Shown here in pieces: positions 55,859-64,000 of a stretch of DNA of 64,000 nt (position 1 is its first letter; every line of letters begins with the position of its first letter). Origin of the DNA: Cephalotrichum gorgonifer (taxonomy: Eukaryota; Ascomycota; Sordariomycetes; Microascales; Microascaceae); contig ONZQ02000001.1 in assembly GCA_900312665.1 (NCBI GenBank), forward strand, positions 3,724,337 to 3,788,336, written 5' to 3'. Both the position numbers and the translations under genes were made by a program. The notes beneath the pieces were generated by a model. The model had not been told where the DNA came from. It worked only from the letters and a program-made list of their open reading frames with translations, and ran no database searches.

Positions 55859-58800
55859 AAGAGGATGTTACGTTAGGGGGCTTCTACCCCAAAGGAAAAA
55901 CTAAAGGGGAAAGCAGAGATGTGGATTATACCCGGCCGAGGGAGGAACCCGTAATGATGGGAAGGACTTGCACATGACAAGTACTAGTTATATCATGAAC
56001 CTGTATCAATATAATAATACCCTCAGCATTCAGATCACTCGGGCGCGGATAGGCGTGAGCAGGGTACGGCAGTAATCCACTGAAGCTCCTCTGGCTGCAT
56101 CACTGGGATTTATTTTGTATCATGAATGACCCCGCATCCGTGGAAAGAAAGCCGACGTGGAAGGAGGATGGGATGGTAAATGGGATGGGTCTTGTGAGCT
56201 GTGGTCGTAAACGTAACGACGACGCGGCCTCACTCCACCGCAAGAATCGGGTATGTGGGGGACCATTCGTATTCCGACTACAGATACGAGGTTGCAGGAT
56301 CAAGCTGACAGCGTGGTGCCATGATAGTCAGGCAGTAGCAGCAGGATAACAACAGGACACAGACACAGCGGTGAAGAGAAAAGGAAGTAGAGTAAAGGAA
56401 AGGGGGATGGGATAGGTCATTTGGCTTGACCTCTCGGTCCTCAAGTCGTCAAGACCCTCTCTCCTGCCCATCGCCCATCTCTCATGACACCCACGGAAAC
56501 ACGGCGGCGTCTTCAGACGCCAAGACCCTGCTTTTGTGGGTCATTCCAGTTGGATGCCCACCCCGAAAAGTGTAAGTTTGAAGAGTGGGAGCATCCTAGT
56601 ACAGTTGCGGCCTTTAATTCCCATCAATCGATCTGGGCTGTGCACGCCGATTGCGAGGAGTGATTCGTGGGCCGGCCAATCTAAGGGGGCTTTGGCGAGT
56701 AGGAAGGAAGCCAAGACCGGCAAGACTCGTCCGGCGAGAGGAGGAGTGGACCCCCTGCGGGATTCCTAATTTGACTGGAGAGCGCGCTTGCGTCCCTCCG
56801 CCCCCCCCCCCCTTTAGACCAACTTTTGGCGAATCTCTTGGACTTAAATGGGGGTATATTGCGGGGCACCCTGCGATAGTGTGCTGCTTCGCCTTGTAAG
56901 GCGGACGAGACTTATGCAGGGGGCGGATTTGCACCTCGAAGCAAGTATTTATGCTCGTATTTGTGCCCAAACAAGTGCTTGGCGAACACGGAGTATTGCG
57001 GTTCAGATACTGATCGCGATGAGTCGCGAGCCGCGAGCCGCGAGTTCGTGAGTTCAAAGTCGTCGCGAGACGCGAGACGTGAGGAAACGCAGGGGAAAAA
57101 AACTACTTGTCAAAAGGAAACCCTGGAGCCGATGACGCGCGATGGAGGGTAGGAAGTTTGTCGAGGCCCAGCGCCCATCACGCGCCACTCTGCCGAATTA
57201 TCTCACGTCGCACAACGACCCCCGGGGAACGCTGCGAAAGTCTTTCGCGCGGTTCGCCGGGATTATTGGGACAAAATGAGCTCGTTGTTACACAAACAAG
57301 CTCGATGCGACGTGACACAAACGAGCGCTGGGAAGAGTTCGCAGCCCAGACCAGAGTCCAGCCCCCCAGACTAGTGGCCATCAACCAGCAGTGGAGTGCA
57401 GCGCAGGATGAAAGGGTGGGGCGCATTGACTCTGCCACTCTTCCCATCACAGTCACACCCTTGCAAGTATGCACTCCAGAAGCCAGCCAGAGGCCAGAAG
57501 CCAGGAGAGCGCTCGATTATCCAGAAATCCGAGGATTTCCGACCAAGGAAAAGGCAAGAACCCCGATCCTTCTGCAGATATGAAGAGTCATAAGTCATCA
57601 GAACCCTTTTCATAGGGCTGGCTCTCCGTGGGGGAGGGGCAGACAGGGTGACGCGAGAGGGACGATTGGCTCACCTGAGGCAGTTCTCATGCATGCTCAC
57701 GTCGCGTCATGCACTAAGGGCCATTGAGAATGGTCCTCGCGAATTAATCCATCGCGATGGGCTTTTGGTCTGGATTGACTACTTGTTGAGTGTACGAGAA
57801 TGGGTAGCTGGAAGCATCGGCTTGGCGGGAGTGATGTGCCGAGTACTCGTTCTGTTCTGATGCTCGTATACCGATCGTGCATGTTCGGGTCTGACGCTGC
57901 GGGCCTCTCTTGGCTTGGCGGCATGGTGTAATTAGCCCAAGAATGGATGGAGCTCATAAAATTCGACCGGAAAAGTTGAAATAAGGGGTCGCTATGGGAC
58001 TGGACCACTGAATGCGGAGGAAGACCCCCGCGCGGCCTGAGTCACTGGTTCTCGTCGGTCAAGAAGTTAACTCGGAGAGGAATGGAATGAATGGGCAATG
58101 GGGGTTGAGGCATCCCGCCCCACATGACCGGATTTCAATTTGGACGAACGGGCGCAAGCGCTGACATTCCCGGATTACCTCGTACGACGAGTTCATAACA
58201 CTAGCACTCGGAGTCGGGCAAACTCGCCGTCGCCTGTCTCTCTGTGTCCGGCAGGTAAGGTACATAGTTGGTCTGGTCATAGGTACTACAAGTACATCTA
58301 ATCTTGGGACCACGGCTGGGCGCGCCGCTGGGACTTATGTCAACACAGCCGCCGTGCCCCTCCCTTCATTCCTGATTAAATTGGAGCCGAGCCCTCGGAG
58401 CGGTCAAGAACGGCCGGGATTTATTGATGAGTGCGGCCTCCAGCTGTTCAAGAAAGTCGTGTTCAGAGTTAGGAATCGATAAAAAGTACCGGAAGTACCG
58501 GGTGTCTCTCGTACCCCTGCACTGCTAGTCCTAGTACTAGTCCTAAAATACAAGGTATAATAAGTAAGCAGTATCATGAGCTTCGCTAAAAATGGTTACC
58601 CCTAAAATAACCCGAGCCATCAGGCTCGTTATGCTTCGGCCACATCTCAGTCGATGCTAAGCAGTGAAGAGATAGGAAGAGAAAAGAAGAAAATAAAAAA
58701 GGACACGATCGCGGACGCGTATTTGGGGATGCGGGGACGACCTCCTGAAACCCATTCCGCTCACTCAGAGGCCAGAGAATTCGGTTGCCTTAGGACTTTC

Positions 58801-59826
58801 GTTGTGATGGAACCCGAGAGACCTTGTTGGTTCGGGTCATCCCAGGACATCGAATTCCGGCTGTATTCTGCGATAGGTGCTCCCCACCCTTCAAGGACCA
58901 GGGCCCGTGCCATCTGTTAGGGAAAATCAGGTGGCCCAGTACTATCCCACTAACGGATCCGGCGGCCGCCGCAAGGCATCAAACGAACCTCGCTAACGGG
59001 TGCGACTTTCGCGGGGCTGAGAATCCCTGTAATCCTTCCTGTCTAAGTGGGCCCGTGATGACCAATAGGACGCGACACTACCATACTTGCGGAGGCGGAG
59101 CTCTAGGCAGCAGCGCTCGCTCAAGAGTCACCTCCATTAGAAATCCACCCTCCAGACGCCTTTCAACCTCAGTCCGTTTGATTCCCCTTCCGCACCTCTT
59201 TCCCTCAGTTTCCACTCAGAGAGTTGTCCGGTGGCCCTGTTTCTTGTCTCAAATTCGCTTTTGTTCCTGATCTGGGTTGGCTCGACTCCGAGCACTGTGT
59301 CCTGACCGCCATATACCTGCCATACCACCCGGGAAGCCAATTCGTCTCTCGCCTTCCCTCCCATTCCATCGCTTGTTTCTCTCGAACACAACATCCACTT
59401 CATCGCAAGTCCTTCAGTAAAGTCCTATCATTTCTTCGGACCTGCCGGCTTTAAGCCATACTCGACCAACTGTTCCATCGCCGACTGCTCCTGGGTTCCC
59501 AGGCGCCTCGTCCGATTGACCCTTCACGCGACAAACTGAACTCGCCCTCAACGTATGTTTGATATCGTCTTCAATCTCAATTCTCTTCGTCTCAAAGCCT
59601 TGCCCCAATCCCAATCCCCCCCCTCCCCGCTTCTGTTGGGGCTGTGTTGGGTCACCTTCTCTCTCCTGCTCCGGGGTAAAGACGCTCTGTGACTCAACCG
59701 GCCTTTCAACTACCCCTGCTTTCTCCGACCCAGTCCCGAGGCGCTTGCCCTTGGGTACTTTACTAACGGCTTGTCATCCTCCCCAGATAACCGGGCCTGG
59801 AGACAGCTGTTATCTCTTTTTTCATA
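55859..59826. other. 4 kb intergenic stretch ending in a long 5' UTR with intron
   Basis: No gene is supported between the four-TM gene and the C2H2 gene. A cluster of CGCGAG words lies at 57013-57080 and a 13-base poly-C at about 56801-56813. C/T-rich sequence from about 59150 to 59830 is the probable promoter and 5' UTR of the zinc-finger gene, including an intron (59553-59786). Confidence 0.55.
59553..59786 (+). other. probable 5'-UTR intron of the C2H2 gene
   Basis: Donor GTATGT at 59553, a perfect TACTAAC branch site at 59760-59766 and the acceptor CCCCAG ending at 59786. The strength of all three signals, 40 bases before the start codon, supports a spliced leader exon. Confidence 0.65.
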
Positions 59827-62202
59827 ATGGCTCCCAATCCCCGCAGGACTTCTCGGCCAGCCGCGACCCGTTCCGGCAATGACGCGAGCACCGCCCTGTC
59901 CCTCAATACTGGAGCATCTCTCCGCAAATGCCCAACCTTCCACTCTCCTACCAGTCCTTCTTCTTCTCAGTCCTCTCGCACCTTCGCTCCTCCCTCGATC
60001 CGGAGATGCCAGACAAACCTTGACGACGTTGTCGACGCCCACCTTCGCCGTGTCGCTTTGATCGTCGATGACTTCGACAAGTCTCTCTCCCTCTCGCACA
60101 CCACCGAGCACAACCCTTCCGCTCCGAGGAAGTCGTACCGTGACCACAGCCTCCCACTTCCGGCCGGCCTCGTAGACCTTCCCGTCGTCGACCCTGCCAT
60201 GGCTGCCAGGCGCGTGCTTCGTCCGCGTAACCGCCGCACCTCAAACAACCAGGTCTCTGACAGCGGCCTGGGAACGTCCATCTCCTCGACCTCTGTGAAG
60301 CGCACCAGTGCGCAGGGCACGAAGAAGTCGACAGTCTCGGCCATTACCAGGTCGGCCTCCAACATGGAGGATGTCGCAGGACTCAGCGAGCGGGCTGTCA
60401 GCCGCATCCACGCTCATATCCTAAAGCCACTACTCGCCAAGCCTTCTTTGAAGGACTTCCAGCCCATTGTTCTGGACATTCCCCGCAGGATTCGCGATAA
60501 GGACATTATCTGCCTGAGGGATCTCGAGAAGACCCTAATTTTCATGGCTCCCGTAAGTGATTTGTTGACTGATTCTGGCGTCTGGGGAAATACTTATCGG
60601 TCATTGTGCTTGAAGGAGAGGACGAAAACCGCTGCCAAGTACCTCGACTTCTGCTTGACTTCCGTCGACTGTATCAAGACAACCGCCGACTACCTGAGCG
60701 ACCGGGAACAGACGCGCCAAACCGATCGACCGTACACTAACCTATACTTCATGGACTTGGAGGATCAACTCCGCCAATACGCCAGCCAACTAGCCGAAGC
60801 CCAGAAGGATGTCTCTGGGAACGCCAAGACGATGGAGCTCGATGCGTATGGACTCACCTTCCCCCAACCATGCCCTCTAGCCTTGTGGTATTCTAACAAG
60901 CATGACAGCTCTGACGAGGTCAGACTACATGGTGGCCTGTCCAAGAACGGGCGCCCCGCCGAGCTTGTCCGTGTGAAGAAGGACGGCAGGGCCTTCTCCA
61001 TGGCTACCGGCGAGCTCGTTGATATCGACGAGGATTCCAAGGGCTTCATGCGGATGAAGCGATCCTTGAGCGAAGAGCAAGAGGAGAACGAGGACATCCT
61101 CCGCTCCATGGCGCGCAGGAAAAAGAACCCGACTCCCGAGGAGCTCGCTCCCAAGAAGTGCCGGGAGCCGGGATGCACCAAGGAGTTCAAGCGGCCCTGT
61201 GACCTGACGAAACATGAAAAGACGCACTCTCGTCCGTGGAAGTGCCCTATCAAGTCCTGCAAGTACCACGAATACGGATGGCCGACCGAGAAGGAGATGG
61301 CTCGCCACCACAACGACAAGCACTCCGCCGCCCCCGCTATGTACGAGTGCCAGTTTTCGCCCTGCCCTTACAAGTCGAAGCGTGAGTCGAATTGCAAGCA
61401 GCACATGGAGAAGACACACGGCTGGACTTATGTCCGCACCAAGGTGAACCGTAAGAAGGCTGGAGAGAGCGTCGCGGCGGCGGCGGCAGATAGCAGCACA
61501 GTGCAGCAGACGCCGCAGCTGACAAACATGTCGACTCCGGACAGCCACCTGAGCCTCAACACTCCCCCGGCGGACCACGATGACGACTTCATGGCGCTCC
61601 CGGACAACAGCCTCACATTCCCCAAGTACCTGCCAGAGGAGGACTATTACAACATCAACCAGCCGCCAGACCATATTCCGGAACTGGATGCTATGGACAT
61701 GGACATGGACCTGGGAATGTCTCCCTCGGACATGTCAGCCGCCGAGACGCCATTCACCGATCCCACGGAACATTACTCGAGGTTCCAGGATGGCACTGGC
61801 TTCACAATCGAGGAGGACATCTACACGGCGGCGGCACACCTTCCAACTCCGGACCCGGCGCTGTTTGCTAAGCCGATGGATGCGCAGTTCATCTCGTACC
61901 CGGACGCCATGGTGTCTCACCAAGCCCCTTCGGCGCTCCTGACTCCTCACTTCTCGCCCATAGGACAGGCGAATGCCATGCTCTTCACACCGGGCTCGAT
62001 GGAGGAAGTTGACGAGGGATTCCACGAGGACGGTTTCGGCCAAGACTTCCCACTCTTCCCTACCGTTAAGATGGAGTCTTACGAGCCGCTCTTCGACGGG
62101 GGGGTCCCCACGGCGGGCCTGGGCTACTCGCAGCCGTCCCAGGACATGTTCACCACGGGGATGGAGTGGAGCTCTCAGGACTACGGCATCTACAACGAAT
62201 AG
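59827..62202 (+). CDS. C2H2 zinc-finger protein, probable transcription factor
   Basis: Open frame of 791 codons. An in-frame 63-base intron is probable at 60553-60615 (GTAAGT ... TTGACTG ... GAAG); splicing it joins LIFMAP to ERTKTAAKYLDF and gives 770 residues. The N-terminus is Ser/Thr-rich. A conserved helical region (about 195-330) contains ICLRDLEKTLIFMAP and TADYLSDREQTRQTDRPYTN, typical of a Pezizomycotina-specific family. Three C2H2-type fingers lie at about 445-540: CREPGCTKEFKRPCDLTKHEKTH (first), then CPIKSC...HHNDKH and CQFSPC...HMEKTH. They are followed by GWTYVRTKVNRKK, common in fungal C2H2 factors. The C-terminal 240 residues are acidic and Pro/Met-rich (MDMDMDLGMSPSDM) and could activate transcription. 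Nuclear location is inferred. No characterised orthologue is recognised. Confidence 0.88.
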   Translation: MAPNPRRTSRPAATRSGNDASTALSLNTGASLRKCPTFHSPTSPSSSQSSRTFAPPSIRRCQTNLDDVVDAHLRRVALIVDDFDKSLSLSHTTEHNPSAPRKSYRDHSLPLPAGLVDLPVVDPAMAARRVLRPRNRRTSNNQVSDSGLGTSISSTSVKRTSAQGTKKSTVSAITRSASNMEDVAGLSERAVSRIHAHILKPLLAKPSLKDFQPIVLDIPRRIRDKDIICLRDLEKTLIFMAPVSDLLTDSGVWGNTYRSLCLKERTKTAAKYLDFCLTSVDCIKTTADYLSDREQTRQTDRPYTNLYFMDLEDQLRQYASQLAEAQKDVSGNAKTMELDAYGLTFPQPCPLALWYSNKHDSSDEVRLHGGLSKNGRPAELVRVKKDGRAFSMATGELVDIDEDSKGFMRMKRSLSEEQEENEDILRSMARRKKNPTPEELAPKKCREPGCTKEFKRPCDLTKHEKTHSRPWKCPIKSCKYHEYGWPTEKEMARHHNDKHSAAPAMYECQFSPCPYKSKRESNCKQHMEKTHGWTYVRTKVNRKKAGESVAAAAADSSTVQQTPQLTNMSTPDSHLSLNTPPADHDDDFMALPDNSLTFPKYLPEEDYYNINQPPDHIPELDAMDMDMDLGMSPSDMSAAETPFTDPTEHYSRFQDGTGFTIEEDIYTAAAHLPTPDPALFAKPMDAQFISYPDAMVSHQAPSALLTPHFSPIGQANAMLFTPGSMEEVDEGFHEDGFGQDFPLFPTVKMESYEPLFDGGVPTAGLGYSQPSQDMFTTGMEWSSQDYGIYNE

Positions 62203-63630
62203 ATGTTACCGGGGATCCTGGATGTGTTTCTCATTGCCATTTGGCCCTTGCAATTTTCTCACGACTTTCATGACACGATTACGATTTTTTGGGGAGCGGC
62301 GGACCGGTGACTGGAGATTGAATGTGGTGTGTTTTTTTCTAATGATGGACGTGGTTTTTCCCCTCTCCTTTTTATTCTTTATTTCTTCATGTAATACATC
62401 AGAGAACAGAACAAAGAAACAAAAGAGCTGGACGATGCAAAGAAAGAAGGACAGGGGCAGCAGCACGCAAACGCAACGCAACAGATTTCCCGAAATTTCT
62501 ACTTGTCGTCTTTGTTGATATGTTTGGAATCTCTGGCCCTTTTTTTTTTTTGGCTCTCTCTCCTATCTTTTTGCGCTTTTCAATTCTTTTGTGTGGAAGA
62601 AGGAATGAAAACAGACTGAATAAGAGAGGGATGAAATGGGGGAGGAAGGAAAGAATGGCAGTGGGTTGGAGAAAGAGGGGAGAAGAATCATTCTTCGTTC
62701 TTCGAGACCAGGTTGCGAATGGGTTTTTGAGCTTTCTTAGTTGAGAACTTGGTATTATGAGAGCTTAAACTAAGGCAACTTTTTTCCTCTCCAAGAGCTT
62801 GTTCCTGATGATGAGTGATGATGACGATGATCTGTCGTGCTGGTGGTATCTGGCAGCTGGTGTCGTAGGTGGAGTAGATAGCTTTACTGGGCTAAATGCG
62901 AAATGTTCATATGCCCGGATTTGGGTGTGTTCTTCCGATTGTGATTTAGGATGGCGGTGACCTGGTGGTCCGGTTTGTGCCTATGTTAATACATGATGGG
63001 GAGCTAGAGGTGCAGCCCAGGCCGTGACTTACGAACGGCTGTGTCCCTCCCGCGCCCGGCCCATCCCCCCTTTACCCCCAACCCCTGACTGTATTTGAGT
63101 TGAAAGCCACTCACTTCTCCAAGTCTCGGGCTTCCATGGCGATGTTTGGCCGTCTGAGACCTCCCTACAGCTCGGCCACAGGCACGAACGCGCATGGGCC
63201 GTCCCCAGGGTGTGTGTCTCGCGCGCAAGGAGCCAATCACCCCTCCACCTTCCCGCCAAGCTTCATTGCAGACGTTGACTATCCTCTCCCTAGGCAGCCA
63301 CGACGGTCTACCAGGACTGCTGCATTCACATTTTCCGCCCGCATGCCGCAGGATGGCTGTGCTCCACATTGAGTTGCCAGCTGGCAGATATATGACTTCG
63401 TGACTGGGGACCGCTGTTACGGCCGTCTACCGGAGAGTAGGGCTCCGTCCACCCGGCGCCGAAAACGGGATAGGGTGGGGCCGGGCGGGCCGGGCGTCTA
63501 CTCACATACAAGCCCGTGTCGAAATTATATAAAAAAAAAATGAGTGGTACTACTGGAATTCCATGATACCCCAAGTAAAACTGCATTACACGAAACTCCG
63601 ACCCCGCCACCGTTCGTAGGCCGTTTCGTG
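62203..63630. other. convergent 3' intergenic region
   Basis: 1.4 kb between the C2H2 stop (+) and the F-box-like stop (-). T-rich and A-rich runs near 62325, 62540 and 63530 suit 3' UTRs. No gene is supported. Confidence 0.6.
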
Positions 63631-64000
63631 CTAGTCGCCCCACGGAAATAGCGGCCCAAACTCGACGCCCTGGTACAGCATCCAAAACCAGCTTTCCCGG
63701 CTCGCCATCCCGCCCTCCGACATGCGGGGGAAAGCCAGCCCGCGCCTCAACTCGTCCGGTCCGATGACGCGCATCTCCCACATGGGATCTCCATCGAGGC
63801 CGGGGAAGCGGTCGTGGCCGCTTGTGTCATCCGAGGGGCTGAGGTTCATGTAGGCAGTTTTGAAGTCGATGAGCATGTGGATGCTCGGCGAATGGAGGTC
63901 TGAGAGATAAAGTTGCGTGAGAGACCTCGCCTGGGCTATCGTGGCGAAGATGGGCTCCCACGACCCATCGGTGAGACGGAAGCGGCGCAGGCTGAGGGCC
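63631..64000 (-). CDS. F-box/LRR-like protein, 3' part only
   Basis: Open to the right edge of the window in one frame; the visible C-terminal 122 residues end at the TGA at 63631-63633. The segment RLTDGSWEPIFATIAQARSL followed by LYLSDLHSP resembles the C-terminal repeats of fungal F-box proteins, in which a GSWEPIF-like motif precedes a short leucine-rich strand. The F-box itself would lie beyond the window. The end of the protein is Trp/Phe/Gly-rich (SWFWMLYQGVEFGPLFPWGD). The family call is an inference from a short stretch and could change with the full gene. Confidence 0.6.
   Translation of the reverse strand, partial: ALSLRRFRLTDGSWEPIFATIAQARSLTQLYLSDLHSPSIHMLIDFKTAYMNLSPSDDTSGHDRFPGLDGDPMWEMRVIGPDELRRGLAFPRMSEGGMASRESWFWMLYQGVEFGPLFPWGD

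Noticed and set aside
57013..57080. CGCGAG-rich cluster
   Set aside because: Irregular units with no consistent period; probably local low complexity, with no gene nearby to give it meaning.

Overview
The window reads as nuclear DNA of a filamentous ascomycete (Pezizomycotina, probably a Sordariomycete). Genes are spaced 0.3-12 kb apart on both strands. They are split by short introns of mostly 44-170 bases with GTRAGT donors, CTRAC-like branch sites and YAG (sometimes AAG) acceptors. The proteins match fungal families: a CYS-14-type sulfate permease, Bub2, TFIIB, an Izh3-type PAQR protein and a nucleolar FKBP. There are no operons, ribosome binding sites or CRISPR arrays, and I found no tRNA or 5S rRNA gene.

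Layout. 1-6.5 kb: the 3' part of protein phosphatase methylesterase PME-1 (+), a membrane-anchored GH5 glycosidase (-) and a seven-TM receptor-like protein (-). 6.5-18.6 kb: a 12 kb stretch in which I find no believable gene, only simple repeats, hairpins and many copies of a short GTACTYGTAC-like motif. 18.6-31 kb: sulfate permease (-), Bub2 (+, with a 20-N assembly gap in intron 1), a Nudix hydrolase (+), a small cysteine-rich secreted protein (+) and an Izh3-like PAQR protein (-). 33.4-34.3 kb: THOC5-like mRNA-export factor (+). 34.3-40 kb: a second gene-free stretch rich in the same motif. 40-52 kb: a membrane GT2 glycosyltransferase (+), a nucleolar FKBP prolyl isomerase (+), TFIIB (-) and an ASNSD1-like asparagine synthetase-domain protein (+). 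54.8-62.2 kb: a conserved-looking four-TM protein (+) and a C2H2 zinc-finger protein (+). At the right edge is the 3' part of an F-box/LRR-like gene (-).

The genes are mostly unrelated housekeeping and signalling functions, and I see no metabolic gene cluster. Several pairs are divergent and share an upstream region: permease/Bub2, Izh3/THOC5 and TFIIB/ASNSD1. The most notable non-genic signals are (1) a perfect match to the CYS3 sulfur-regulator palindrome in the permease/Bub2 intergenic region, (2) a CpG-depleted, AT-richer block with pogo-like ends between TFIIB and ASNSD1 that looks like a small DNA transposon or foreign insertion, and (3) the dispersed palindromic GTAC motif family. I did not find a clearly new multi-gene system.

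Exon boundaries were set by eye from splice signals, frame continuity and family resemblance. No homology search was run.
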